Positions 55,117-64,000 of a stretch of 64,000 nucleotides of DNA are shown here, in pieces. Each line of letters opens with the position of its first letter. The stretch's first letter is position 1. The notes under the pieces were generated by a model. It had not been told where the DNA came from and searched no databases. It saw nothing but the letters and a program-made list of their open reading frames with translations. This DNA is from Nostoc sp. ATCC 53789. Lineage in GTDB: Bacteria; Cyanobacteriota; Cyanobacteriia; Cyanobacteriales; Nostocaceae. Both the position numbers and the translations under genes were made by a program. The stretch covers positions 4,196,501 to 4,260,500 of the forward strand of contig NZ_CP046703.1 in the NCBI RefSeq assembly GCF_009873495.1. The letters are read 5' to 3'.

Positions 55117-56495
55117 TAATCAATCCCCAATTTTTTGATAACTTCATCTGCTAATACATTAAATTCTTCAGCAGAAATTTGAGCAGAAGTTTTTAACTCG
55201 GCAAATTTTATAATAGATTTAGGGTCAGGATATTCTAAATCTCCAACTGAGATAGTCTGATTCATACATTCTGATAACGCTGTTCTGTCATAAATTACAG
55301 CTTCCATCAGTGGCAATTGGTAGCGCTCTGAAATTACTTCTCTCTGTTTAGGGAAATTGTATTGTAAAAATTTAGCATTTGTTGAGATTTTAGAAGCAAG
55401 AACGCCCATTATACTAATAGGCGGTTTACCCATCATTTCTCTAGATTCATTAATTTGATTAACAAAATTTTTGACCGTTGGTAAACCTTGGTTAGCAAAT
55501 GGTTTCAAGTCGGATGGAATTATTAGGTAATCACTAGTAATTAGTGCAACTTCAGCATACAAATCTCTAGAGGGAGGAGTATCAATAATTACAATATCAT
55601 AGTTATTTCCTACCCTTTTTAGTTTTGTTACTAGCCTGCTTCTACTAGCTAATATTTTATTTAGTTTATCCTGATATTCAATTAATGTAATATGTGAGGG
55701 AATAACATCAATTTCTGGATTGTTGAAATAATCAGATGTACGCACTACTTCTGGAATAAAGTTAAAATCTCCTGATTCTAATAAATGATATACGTTTAAC
55801 TCTCTTAAATTATCATCTTCTTCAAATTGAAATTTGATTAATCCTGTAGCAAAAGTAGTATTTGCCTGGGAATCTATATCAATTAACAGTACCTTTTTCC
55901 CTTTTTTACTTAATGCTGCTGCAAGGTTGACTGCAACAGTAGTCTTACCAACGCCGCCTTTATTGTGGTAGATTGCAATCGTTTTCATTAAATGTTGCCT
56001 CTTTGTTTCAAAATTTGAATTAGTTTCATTGATTTGAACTTCTGGTTTATCTACTAACTCTCTTTCTTTTAGACTCTCTCTACCAATTAAAATTTTAATT
56101 TTATCTAAATTTATCTCAACTTCCTTTCCAGAACATTGAAATAATAGCTGAATATCAGTCTGTAATTTTTGATAAATTCTAATCTCTTTGCCATTAGTTA
56201 GCAATCCATACCTGACATTCAAGCTGGTCAAATAATGCCTGAGTCGGGAGACATGATTATTTAAGTTTTGTTTGGGATGCTTTGCCTCCATGACGATACT
56301 CAGGGGTGAGTTGGCATCTAAGACAAAGGGAATCACCTGTGCAGCAAATGCTAAAAAATCTAAGCGGATGCTACCAACGGCAACCTCTTGATGCCAGGTG
56401 TCAGGAGTATAAGCTAGCTGCGGTAGCAAATATTGCACTATGAGTTTGCTTTCAACTTCGCTTTCGTTACGGCACAGCTCAGGATTAAAAGGCAA
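55116..56495 (-). CDS. PD-(D/E)XK nuclease-like domain fused to a ParA-type ATPase
   Basis: 459 residues. The first 125 resemble the N-terminal nuclease domain of type I restriction HsdR proteins: an N-terminal Glu (VESKLI), Asp46 in IRLDFLAF, ExK at 70-72 in SIVMEAKHPK, and the ending LRHYLTSLNVRYGLLTNGKE IRIYQ. Residues 170-459 are a complete ParA ATPase: Walker A KGGVGKTT (179-186), DIDSQANTTFATG, IIDTPPSRD and SDYLIIPSDLKPFA. Met170 has GAGG nine bases upstream (ATG at 55988), so a shorter ParA alone may also be made. ParA proteins bind DNA in an ATP-dependent way and move cargo. A nuclease-like domain on the same chain is unusual, and the catalytic residues look kept. Confidence 0.8.
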   Translation of the reverse strand: MPFNPELCRNESEVESKLIVQYLLPQLAYTPDTWHQEVAVGSIRLDFLAFAAQVIPFVLDANSPLSIVMEAKHPKQNLNNHVSRLRHYLTSLNVRYGLLTNGKEIRIYQKLQTDIQLLFQCSGKEVEINLDKIKILIGRESLKERELVDKPEVQINETNSNFETKRQHLMKTIAIYHNKGGVGKTTVAVNLAAALSKKGKKVLLIDIDSQANTTFATGLIKFQFEEDDNLRELNVYHLLESGDFNFIPEVVRTSDYFNNPEIDVIPSHITLIEYQDKLNKILASRSRLVTKLKRVGNNYDIVIIDTPPSRDLYAEVALITSDYLIIPSDLKPFANQGLPTVKNFVNQINESREMMGKPPISIMGVLASKISTNAKFLQYNFPKQREVISERYQLPLMEAVIYDRTALSECMNQTISVGDLEYPDPKSIIKFAELKTSAQISAEEFNVLADEVIKKLGID

Positions 56496-56722
56496 TATTT
56501 TTCTACCTTTAAATAATTATTGGACTTAGCACAAAACCTCATACTTGCTAGATTATTACATACCTTTAATTATTCTGAGTGATATAAATCACTTATAAAA
56601 ATATCAATAATCATCATAAAAGTAGTACTTTTGCTGATACAGTAACAACTTTTGAGAGCTATTTTCCCATTAAACTTGTAAATGGCTAGAATCAAAGTGT
56701 TTACCTATTTGCGCTAAAGGTT

Positions 56723-57094
56723 TTGGCTACTGTATCTTGTCCCCACTGCCATCAACTCGTTGATAGTCAAGCTATTAGTTGTACCTATTGCCGGACTACA
56801 CTCAAAGCTTACGGTCATCCCGGTATTCCATTGCACCGCGCTACTGGGGATGGGTATCTGTGCGACACTTGCACCTATCACGCTGATGATACTTGCAATT
56901 TTCCTCAGCGTCCCTACGCCAAAGACTGTACCCTCTACCAAAATATTGAACAGACAAAGTTAGAGTTGGAACAGCAGCGTTACACTAACAGTTTTGTTGT
57001 AACTGTGAAAACTTGGGTAAAACGCAATCAGGCTTTGCTGTTGCTATTAGGTTTATTATTGGTCTGTTTGTTGTTCGTGATATTAAGGTCTTGA
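56723..57094 (+). CDS. small zinc-ribbon protein with C-terminal membrane anchor
   Basis: 123 residues. The N-terminal half has CPHCHQLVDSQAISCTYC, a zinc ribbon, and a second cluster CDTCTYHADDTCNFPQRPY that could form another metal site. The end (about 98-120, QALLLLLGLLLVCLLFVIL) is one membrane segment, so the zinc domains should face the cytoplasm. TTG start at 56723 with AAAGG just upstream; another start is possible because the frame is open further upstream. The function is unknown. It is divergent from the ParA fusion and convergent with nblS. Confidence 0.75.
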   Translation: MATVSCPHCHQLVDSQAISCTYCRTTLKAYGHPGIPLHRATGDGYLCDTCTYHADDTCNFPQRPYAKDCTLYQNIEQTKLELEQQRYTNSFVVTVKTWVKRNQALLLLLGLLLVCLLFVILRS

Positions 57095-57161
57095 TTAGTG
57101 TTTACTGGGGATTGGGAATAGGAAATGGTCAAAATTAACAACAATGCCCAATCCCTGAACT

Positions 57162-59108
57162 TCAGACTGTGGTGATTTTGGATGCTTCAGTTATAGCTTC
57201 AACTTGTATCGGTGGCGCTTTTTCCTCAAAGGCGGCTAAGTCGAACCAGAAAGTTGTGCCAATGCCAACTTCACTCACTAGATGGACTTTACTACGATGT
57301 CTGTCGATGATATTTCTGACAATCGATAATCCTAAACCTGTGCCTTCTAGGGTGTGAACTCGGTTTTCTACGCGAAAGAAGCGTTCAAAAATTGAGTGCT
57401 GGTCTTCTGTAGCAATGCCAATTCCAGTATCGGAAATTTCAATCCGCACTGGAGAAGATTGGCTGTGATTGGGTTTGAAATCTAGTTGGTAAGCGCGGAT
57501 TGCTACTTTACCACCGGCTTTGGTAAATTTGAGGGCATTACCAATTAGGTTGCCAAAAACTTGTACTAACAGATCGTAATTACCCATTACCAGGGGTAAA
57601 TTAGTATCAACTTCCTGAAGAAGTTCAACACCTTTATCTTTGGCATTGAGTTGGTAAGTACGCAATGTTTGCTCGATCGCTTGAGCTAGATCCACTCCAT
57701 CGAAATTATACTGACGACCAGATTCGAGTTTTGATAAATCTAATACATCGTTAACTAGGCGGGTTAGGCGATCGGTTTCATGGTTAACTGTTTGCAAGAA
57801 CTCTTGCCTTTCTTCTAATCCTAAGTCTTCGCCGTAGTCATGCAGGGTTTCAATATAGGTTTTGATGTTAAATAAAGGCGTTCGCAGTTCGTGAGAAACG
57901 TTGCTGATAAATTGGCTTTTTGCATCGTTTAATTCCACCTCACGGGTTATATCTTGGACAGTAATCGCAATACCTTTGATGCTTTCTCTTTGCACGTTGA
58001 GTACTGTAGTCAAGAGAATACGGATCGTCCGAGGGGTGGGTTGGTTAATAAAAATGCGGAATTCGGCGCTTTCACATTCGCCTGCTGCCATTTCATACAA
58101 TGGGCCACTGATTTCCATTTGTACTGCTGGTGGTAAGTGATGCAATACATTGCAGCCGACCACATCAGCCGTTTCCCAGCCAAAAATTCGCCGCGCCGTG
58201 GGGTTGACTAATATCACCTGCATGTTGTTATCAATCAATACAGCACCATCTGCGATCGTGGAAACTAGGGTTTCTAGCTTGGCTTTTTCGGCTGTCAGTT
58301 CTTCAATATTCTGTTCTTCATAGCGTTCTAATCGCTCTGCCATCTCATTAAAGCTTAAAATTAATTCCCCTAGTTCGCCCCCTAAAGGTAAATCAATGCG
58401 CTGCTTGAAATTTCCGGTAGCAATTTCCTTTACCCCAACCAGCAGTTCTTTTATTGGTTTAGTGATGGTCAAAGCGTTTATTACTCCTGCCAAAATCACC
58501 ATTACCCAAATTGTGATAAAAACTGCAATGGTGACATCGCGGGTAAAATTGGTGGAAATGACAGCAGTCTGATTGGGGTTGATACCGATCGCTAATACAC
58601 CTAAGTATTTCTTATTAACGATCAGAGGAATAAATACATCGGTAACAATTCCATCTGGGGTCATGTGTTGCCGCACCATCGGCTTTTCCCCATCACCAGG
58701 GTAATCTTCTGGCAGTTGTATTCGCCGTTTAATGGTGAGGGAATTTTCTACCTCGGCTTCCCAAAAAGGTATGCCAAAGAAGATTTCCCCGGTTTCATCA
58801 GCGTAAAGCATATAACGCACGCTAGAGGTGCTGCTGTAGAAGCGTTGAGAAAATTGGGCAACCTCTGTGAGATTATTGTCAGCAACTAGGGGGGCAACAT
58901 TGGCAGCAAGCAGCAAACCCAAGTCACGCCCGAAGCGGGTGTCATTCATCCGCGCGTCCTGCTGGATTGTATTCACAGCCCAGAAGGTCAAACCACTCAT
59001 CACCAAGGAAACCACCAATGTAGCCACAGCCAGCAGCTTAGTCTGGAGGGTGAACTCAGACCACCAACTTGCGATCGCATGTCGAATTGTTTTTAACAGA
59101 GTTAGCAT
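57162..59108 (-). CDS. nblS: sensor histidine kinase NblS/Hik33 (DspA) type
   Basis: 648 residues: first membrane helix (about 22-46), periplasmic sensor part (about 47-185), second helix (about 190-215), HAMP (about 215-265), a linking coiled coil, PAS (about 275-390: TIADGAVLIDNNMQVILVNP), HisKA with SHELRTPLFNIKTYIETL and the ATPase domain with NLIGNALKFTKAGGK, DTGIGIATEDQ and GTGLGLSIV. This matches the cyanobacterial kinase that controls responses to high light, cold and nutrient stress. The N-terminus and spacing agree with the known family. It is a single gene with 288 bases upstream. Confidence 0.93.
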   Translation of the reverse strand: MLTLLKTIRHAIASWWSEFTLQTKLLAVATLVVSLVMSGLTFWAVNTIQQDARMNDTRFGRDLGLLLAANVAPLVADNNLTEVAQFSQRFYSSTSSVRYMLYADETGEIFFGIPFWEAEVENSLTIKRRIQLPEDYPGDGEKPMVRQHMTPDGIVTDVFIPLIVNKKYLGVLAIGINPNQTAVISTNFTRDVTIAVFITIWVMVILAGVINALTITKPIKELLVGVKEIATGNFKQRIDLPLGGELGELILSFNEMAERLERYEEQNIEELTAEKAKLETLVSTIADGAVLIDNNMQVILVNPTARRIFGWETADVVGCNVLHHLPPAVQMEISGPLYEMAAGECESAEFRIFINQPTPRTIRILLTTVLNVQRESIKGIAITVQDITREVELNDAKSQFISNVSHELRTPLFNIKTYIETLHDYGEDLGLEERQEFLQTVNHETDRLTRLVNDVLDLSKLESGRQYNFDGVDLAQAIEQTLRTYQLNAKDKGVELLQEVDTNLPLVMGNYDLLVQVFGNLIGNALKFTKAGGKVAIRAYQLDFKPNHSQSSPVRIEISDTGIGIATEDQHSIFERFFRVENRVHTLEGTGLGLSIVRNIIDRHRSKVHLVSEVGIGTTFWFDLAAFEEKAPPIQVEAITEASKITTV

Positions 59109-59396
59109 CTTAAATAAAGTTGTTAGTAGTCTTTGTTATAAAGCCCAACAACTAAAAAATTAACAGTTAATTTGACAAATATGTTAGAGGAACGGGAACG
59201 GGGGATTATCAGAGGGTATCTCTGTTAAGGTTGTCTTAACGAATTTACCTCATTTGGGCGATCGGAGTTGATATCCAATTGAGGATTAAGGCGTTAAACC
59301 CCATTTTTTTATATTGGTTACGCACAGGTGAGTAGTCTAACAAAAATCCCACCTGTTGGGATTTTGAGCGAGTTACCCGACTGAAGTTAGCGGTGG

Positions 59397-61568
59397 CTAG
59401 GAAACTGCTCGCACTTTTTTATAGCTATCAAAAGCCTCTGTTTCTATCCCCTGGATGTAATATTGGTTAGAATCAAAGGCTCCATGCGTGGCGATCATCA
59501 TGGCATGAATCAATGCCTTTGCTTTTAAAAGTGTTTCTTGAAACTCCATTTCAGGATCAGAAAGCGCCACAATGCCGCCGCCAACGCCAATTGAGGTTTC
59601 CTCTGGAGTCAGCACAGCAGTACGAATGACAATATTCAAATCAGCCGAACCATTCAATCCCAAAAAGCCGATCGCTCCTGAGTAAACTCCCCGTGCTTCT
59701 TGCTCTAATCGATCGATAATCTCAAGGGTTCTGAGTTTGGGAGCACCTGTCATCGAACCGCCGGGAAAGGCGTTGCGAATGCAGTCTGTGGCGCTCATAT
59801 CAGCGCGTAAATGACCGCGAATAGTCGTCACCAGTTGATGTACCGTAGCATAGGTTTCCACATCCATCAATTTGGGAACATGGACAGTACCGACTGCACA
59901 AACCCGTCCTAAATCATTGCGAAGCAAATCCACAATCATCAGATTTTCAGCGCGATCTTTTTCACTGTTCCGCAATTTTTCACGCAGGATAAAATCTTCG
60001 TTGGGTGTTTTTCCTCGTGGTAGGGTTCCCTTGATGGGTTTTGTTTCCACCCAGCCTTGACAATCAATGTGCAGAAATCGCTCTGGAGATGAGCAAGCGA
60101 TCGCCACATCACCAAAGCGCAAAAATGCAGAGTATGGAGCAGGATTGATGCGGCGTAATGAACGATAGAATGCCAGGGGATCGGGTGTTGTGTCTGTGTG
60201 AATCTTGTTTGTTAAACAAACTTGATAAGTTTCTCCTTCGTGAATTTCTTGCAAACACATCTGAATATTATCAAGATAAGTTTTTTCAGACCGACTTAAT
60301 CGGAAAGTAACAGGTGTTTGAACTTCTGGTGGAACAATAGGCGATAGGGGAAGAAGATGGTCAATCTGGTGCCCGATCCATTCAAACCAGGCTTCTGCTA
60401 AGTCGTATTGTCCTTGCTGAATTAGGCAAAGCAGATAGAGTGTTTGTTCCTGGTGATCGATTGCAATCATTCGATCGGCCAACAGAAACATGGCATCAGG
60501 TAAGCTAGAGGCGTGATTTAATTTAGATCCGCACTCTGCCTTTAGTTCATAGCCAAAGTAACCTACAAACCCGCAGTTGAAATCGAAGGGTAAATCATCA
60601 GATGGGCAATGTCGCCGTTCAATTTCATGCTGAAGATATTCGAAAATACCCTTTGTCTTACAGCTTATGGTATCGGACTGTGTAATGGTGAGTTCCTGCG
60701 ATCGCGTCTGATAGCGAATTAGCAGACTGTTTTCGCCACTGCTATCTCCCATAAAGGAAAAGCGAGAAAGACCAGATTCAACCAGACTGCTGTCTAGCCA
60801 GAAGGTATTTGGTGATTTGCCAAACAAATGCACAAACATTTGCTCGGTATCGGGATACAGATTCAGCTTGTGCGTACAAAGTTGAAATTCCTGTTGCTGT
60901 TTTTGTGAAGAAGAACTTGCAGGTATGGGAGCAGTCCCGCTATCTCCTATCCAATAGTGTTTTCTTGGACTATTGCCGCGCTCTTGGGCAAATTTTAGGG
61001 TAATCTCTCTAAAATTCTCGAATAAGATTTGTCCATATTGAGTACAGATTGACTCTGGATGAAATTGCACACCCCATAGCGGCAAAGATCGATGGCGCAT
61101 TCCCATCACCAGATTATCCTCTGTCCACGCTACTTTTTCTAAACAGTCTGGTAGGTCATTTGCAACCAGCAAAGAATGGTAACGCACAACAGAGAAAGGA
61201 GAAGGAATTCCCGCAAACAAGCCAGTACCATTGTGATAAACTTCACTGATCCGACCATGCTGAACTTCAGGTGCATAAATAACTTTTCCTCCATACTCAT
61301 TACCAAGTCCTTGATGTCCAAGACAAACACCTAGAAGGGGCACTTGGGTATTTTGAATAGCTTGACTACAAATCCCAAAATCTTTTAGATTTTCAGGACG
61401 GCCTGGCCCTGGTGAAATCACAATGTTGTCAAATTCCCAATGTTGTAGTTCATCCCATGCAAATTGATCGTTGTAAATCACAGTAGGATACTCTGCATTT
61501 ACTTCTGCAATTAATTGGTAAAGATTAAAAGTATAAGAGTCATAATTATCAATAATTAGGGTTTTCAT
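59397..61568 (-). CDS. pabAB: aminodeoxychorismate synthase, PabA-PabB fusion
   Basis: 723 residues. Amidotransferase domain first (about 1-190): LLGVCLGHQGLGNEYGG with the catalytic Cys and VQFHPESI with the His. The chorismate-binding domain follows (about 220-700): VETKPIKGTLPRGKTPNED, then the block NLMIVDLLRNDLGRVC and GGSMTGAPKLRTLEIID. The order glutaminase-synthase and the PIKGT motif (Lys, as in PabB; TrpE has PIAGT) mark it as PabA-PabB, not TrpE-G. It makes 4-amino-4-deoxychorismate for p-aminobenzoate and folate. A secondary-metabolite variant cannot be excluded since the biosynthetic cluster also draws on chorismate, but it has no shared element. Confidence 0.87.
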   Translation of the reverse strand: MKTLIIDNYDSYTFNLYQLIAEVNAEYPTVIYNDQFAWDELQHWEFDNIVISPGPGRPENLKDFGICSQAIQNTQVPLLGVCLGHQGLGNEYGGKVIYAPEVQHGRISEVYHNGTGLFAGIPSPFSVVRYHSLLVANDLPDCLEKVAWTEDNLVMGMRHRSLPLWGVQFHPESICTQYGQILFENFREITLKFAQERGNSPRKHYWIGDSGTAPIPASSSSQKQQQEFQLCTHKLNLYPDTEQMFVHLFGKSPNTFWLDSSLVESGLSRFSFMGDSSGENSLLIRYQTRSQELTITQSDTISCKTKGIFEYLQHEIERRHCPSDDLPFDFNCGFVGYFGYELKAECGSKLNHASSLPDAMFLLADRMIAIDHQEQTLYLLCLIQQGQYDLAEAWFEWIGHQIDHLLPLSPIVPPEVQTPVTFRLSRSEKTYLDNIQMCLQEIHEGETYQVCLTNKIHTDTTPDPLAFYRSLRRINPAPYSAFLRFGDVAIACSSPERFLHIDCQGWVETKPIKGTLPRGKTPNEDFILREKLRNSEKDRAENLMIVDLLRNDLGRVCAVGTVHVPKLMDVETYATVHQLVTTIRGHLRADMSATDCIRNAFPGGSMTGAPKLRTLEIIDRLEQEARGVYSGAIGFLGLNGSADLNIVIRTAVLTPEETSIGVGGGIVALSDPEMEFQETLLKAKALIHAMMIATHGAFDSNQYYIQGIETEAFDSYKKVRAVS

Positions 61569-62007
61569 CTTGTAAGTCTCGATGTTGTTATGCTTGTTGG
61601 TCTATACAATGGCACAAAGACAAGTACAAGCAGGCAGCTTTATCCCAGTCTAAATCAACGGTTGAAAATTCAGTTGATTTACCTAACTGAACAACCTGAT
61701 TTTCGCTAGATATTTCAATGCTGTTAGTCGATTTGTTTAACGTTATTTAATACCCAAATACAGATTTTAATTTAAATGAAATAGAAATTTTATCTTCAGA
61801 TTTTGCTGAAATAATACTTACGTTACTATAACTACGTCAACTAAACATTTTCTATATTTCTTATACGATTAATTAATTGACTTTTTATTCATGGGCTAAT
61901 CAATTTAATTGTTCTGCTATTTTATTTCATTACAGTTGTAGATAATTTTAGCATTGTAAAGTGATGCTCTTTCTAGCCTAAGTAGGACGGCGGAAATAAT
62001 TAAAGGT
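61569..62007. other. A/T-rich gap upstream of the PabA-PabB gene
   Basis: No gene found. The stretch 61700-61960 is A/T-rich and free of repeats, and probably holds the pabAB promoter. The repeat and terminator that follow are listed separately. Confidence 0.45.
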
Positions 62008-62057
62008 TTGTAGTAAGGACTTCAGTCCTTCTTTTAGGACTAAAGTCCTTACTACGA
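62008..62057. repeat. palindromic repeat of the TAGTAAGGACTT type
   Basis: TAGTAAGGACTTCAGTCCT faces AGGACTAAAGTCCTTACTA around a short loop, with one mismatch. This is a family widespread between genes in Nostoc-type cyanobacteria. Confidence 0.75.
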
Positions 62058-62128
62058 ACTAAATTACAATAATTTTACATTACTTAACATAGTTTGAATT
62101 ATTCACACCGACTTACTTACGTAAGATT

Positions 62129-62177
62129 AAAACCCCTAGCCAATAGCTGAATTAGACAGCGATTAACTAGGGGTTTT
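62129..62177 (-). terminator. terminator of cysA
   Basis: An 11-bp perfect stem AAAACCCCTAG / CTAGGGGTTTT (62129-62139 with 62167-62177). On the minus strand the second arm ends in TTTTAATC. It starts 25 bases after the cysA stop codon. The loop is 27 bases, long for an intrinsic terminator. Confidence 0.6.
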
Positions 62178-62201
62178 GACCATTGGGAAACTGGCAAAAA
62201 T

Positions 62202-63218
62202 CTAAATTGAATAAGACACCGGGAAGGATTTCGCATCCTTTGGCTTGACATATATACGCTGTTTCGGTTCTAACTCTAAGTCATTAAAGCGATCACGTGT
62301 TAAATGGGCCATAACCACTTGTCCGTCATCGAAAGTTAATTCCACCTGAATTTCCCAACCCAAATGTATCAATCGGCTCACTGTTGCAGGTGTAGTGGCA
62401 CCATTAGCAGCCTTTTCTAAAATCACATCTTGCGGGCGCAAAAATACTTGTGGATGTGGTGCATCAAACCCGCTACTTTGAAAAATCTTCGAGCTGCTGG
62501 GTAATACATTTACCGGGCCGATGAAGCTCATCACAAATGCGGTGGCAGGATTATCATAAATTTCCGATGGTGTCCCCACCTGTTCCACGCGCCCTTTATT
62601 CATGACCACAACTTCATCAGAAACTTCCATTGCTTCCTCTTGGTCGTGGGTGACGAAAACCGTGGTAACATGAACCTCATCATGGAGGCGGCGTAACCAT
62701 GCCCGTAAATCTTTGCGGACTTTAGCATCAAGTGCGCCAAAGGGTTCATCTAGGAGTAACACTTCAGGTTCTACTGCTAATGCCCTTGCTAAGGCTACCC
62801 GTTGTCTTTGACCACCAGAAAGTTGTGATGGATAGCGATCGCCTAATCCACTCAATTGCACCAACTCTAGTAATTGTTCTACCTTTCCCTTAATCTTCTT
62901 TGGCTGTACCTTGCGAATTTCTAAGCCAAAAGCAATATTCTGCCTGACAGTCAAATGCTTAAATAGGGCATAGTGCTGAAATACAAAGCCAATATTGCGC
63001 TGCTGCACGCTTTGGTATGTAGCATCCTTACCGGTAAGCAGGATTTTGCCGCTATCTGGCATTTCTAAACCTGAAATTAACCGTAGTAGCGTAGATTTAC
63101 CCGACCCCGACGGTCCAAGCAACGCAACTAGCGAACCACTCTTAATTTCCAGGCTAACCTCATCAACAGCCTTGAAACTCCCGAATTGTTTGGAGACATT
63201 CTCAACTACTATGCCCAC
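62202..63218 (-). CDS. cysA: sulfate/thiosulfate ABC transporter ATP-binding protein CysA
   Basis: 338 residues. The ATPase has Walker [10 protein letters not shown] (35-43), signature [15 protein letters not shown], Walker [15 protein letters not shown] and the switch [14 protein letters not shown]. The C-terminal regulatory part (about 240-338, with FIGPVNVLP and [11 protein letters not shown]) matches CysA among the CUT/MOI-type importers. It energises sulfate uptake together with the CysT/CysW permeases and a periplasmic binding protein, none of which are in this window. Alternative substrates (molybdate, phosphonate) are less likely. Confidence 0.9.
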   Translation of the reverse strand: MGIVVENVSKQFGSFKAVDEVSLEIKSGSLVALLGPSGSGKSTLLRLISGLEMPDSGKILLTGKDATYQSVQQRNIGFVFQHYALFKHLTVRQNIAFGLEIRKVQPKKIKGKVEQLLELVQLSGLGDRYPSQLSGGQRQRVALARALAVEPEVLLLDEPFGALDAKVRKDLRAWLRRLHDEVHVTTVFVTHDQEEAMEVSDEVVVMNKGRVEQVGTPSEIYDNPATAFVMSFIGPVNVLPSSSKIFQSSGFDAPHPQVFLRPQDVILEKAANGATTPATVSRLIHLGWEIQVELTFDDGQVVMAHLTRDRFNDLELEPKQRIYVKPKDAKSFPVSYSI

Positions 63219-63312
63219 TGCTGCTATACCTCTGCAACTAAATCTACAGATCCTTGGTAGGATTACTGTGTCTTACATATACCATACATAATTATTTATA
63301 GATGAACAAGAT

Positions 63313-63837
63313 TTAGCTACCGCAACTGCCACAGTCGAGAAAGCTACAATCAGCACCACTGCAATCTAGGAAACTACAATCAGGGGAACCACAATCAGGA
63401 GCAATATTAAGTATCTCGGCACAATTGCAGCCAAAATCGGCACAATCAAAACATTCAGTATTGTTGCTGTTAATAAATGAGGATGTTTGACCAACTTTAC
63501 CAGATGCTTGTTTTCGTTGCTGTGTTTCTGCTTCTTCCTCTGTAGATTTTTCGGAATTTTCGATTGACATAGACACATAGCGGAAAGCTACTGCGCGTTT
63601 ACGCAAAATATGGTTAGCTTCTTTACAAGCTTGAAATCGTTCTCGACTATTGACAAATGCTACTTTTAACCCTTCCTTAGCAATTACCCGCTTGAAGTAC
63701 CCAGAGCAAGATTCGCCGCCATATAGTATTCTGTGGGCACAAGCAAAACCTTTGTGTGGGGAAATGTGCTTTTGATATCCGGTAATTGCGGCGGTACTAA
63801 CTTGTCTGGCAAAAGAATCGAACAAGGAAATCTGCAT
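63313..63837 (-). CDS. yidD: YidD-family protein with cysteine-rich C-terminal extension
   Basis: About 174 residues from MQISLFDSFARQ (63837); the frame extends eight codons further. Residues about 20-90 match the membrane protein insertion efficiency factor family (TGYQKHISPHKGFACAHRIL, GGESCSGYFKRVI), including its conserved cysteines. After a Glu-rich linker the last 46 residues hold 12 cysteines in repeats such as PDCSFLDCSGADCSFLDCGS, a pattern not needed for YidD function. YidD helps insertion of membrane proteins at the inner face of the membrane. The tail may bind metal or form disulfides. Confidence 0.83.
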   Translation of the reverse strand: MQISLFDSFARQVSTAAITGYQKHISPHKGFACAHRILYGGESCSGYFKRVIAKEGLKVAFVNSRERFQACKEANHILRKRAVAFRYVSMSIENSEKSTEEEAETQQRKQASGKVGQTSSFINSNNTECFDCADFGCNCAEILNIAPDCGSPDCSFLDCSGADCSFLDCGSCGS

Positions 63838-64000
63838 ATTTTGGGATTGGCGACTAGGCAATATTCTTCATTCTTCCCAATACCAAATTCCCAATTCCCA
63901 ATGCCCTATTCCCAATCTCAATTCGTATCGAAACATTAAGGAATATTGCATTTAAGCAGAAACCTAGAGGAAAAGCGCCAAATCACTAGAAAGACCGTGG

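Noticed and set aside
59397-61568. Anthranilate synthase TrpE-TrpG fusion
   Set aside because: The amidotransferase comes first and the PIKGT motif is of PabB type; TrpE-G fusions have the reverse order and PIAGT.

Overview
The window looks like chromosome of a heterocyst-forming cyanobacterium of the Nostoc/Anabaena/Trichormus type. GCGATCGC (HIP1) octamers are frequent, there are two PEP-CTERM proteins, an NblS/Hik33-type kinase and a PrcA-type protease, and many intergenic palindromic repeats typical of Nostoc. The phenylalanine ammonia-lyase is close, as I recall it, to the characterised Anabaena variabilis enzyme.

The main content is a hybrid PKS-NRPS cluster on the minus strand, about 3.2-34.0 kb. 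In transcription order it holds a type II thioesterase (33.8 kb), an MFS exporter, phenylalanine ammonia-lyase, an AMP-ligase fused to an ACP, PKS 1 (KS-AT-DH-KR-ACP), PKS 2 (KS-AT-KR-ACP-KS-degenerate AT), and an NRPS with the unusual order ACP-C-PCP-A-C. A PEP-CTERM protein, a DUF4386-like membrane protein, an NAD-dependent epimerase and a DAHP synthase (first step of the shikimate route) follow. The adenylation-domain code reads as serine. My model: DAHP synthase and PAL make cinnamate, the ligase loads it on its own ACP, PKS 1 adds a 2-ene extension, PKS 2 a beta-hydroxy extension, and a module split over two proteins (KS at the end of PKS 2, ACP at the start of the NRPS) adds one more unit. 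The NRPS then joins serine and the terminal C domain releases or cyclises the product. Five transcription units (thioesterase, PAL, ligase, NRPS and the distant DAHP synthase) share an upstream element, TTGCAT-19 nt-GATAAG-like, at constant spacing. I think this is the most informative new observation: it marks a candidate regulon and ties DAHP synthase to the pathway.

34-43.4 kb: nested miniature inverted-repeat elements, a stand-alone protease-prodomain-like gene divergent from a PrcA-type subtilase, thiC with a TPP riboswitch, a membrane GTPase, an RTX repeat protein with a decayed second copy nearby, and a DUF442-type phosphatase. 43.4-52.9 kb: mostly single genes (GNAT, TetR, ChaC-like, PEP-CTERM, SDR, 14-TM exporter, small membrane protein, SnoaL-like protein, two glycosyltransferase-type proteins). 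53-56.5 kb: an IS110-family transposase, then a translationally coupled ParB-like / nuclease-ParA fusion pair that looks like an unusual accessory system. 56.7-64 kb: core genes (zinc-ribbon membrane protein, nblS, a PabA-PabB fusion, cysA, a YidD protein with a cysteine-rich tail).

The first gene is cut by the window edge. Coordinates of IS ends and some start codons are estimates.
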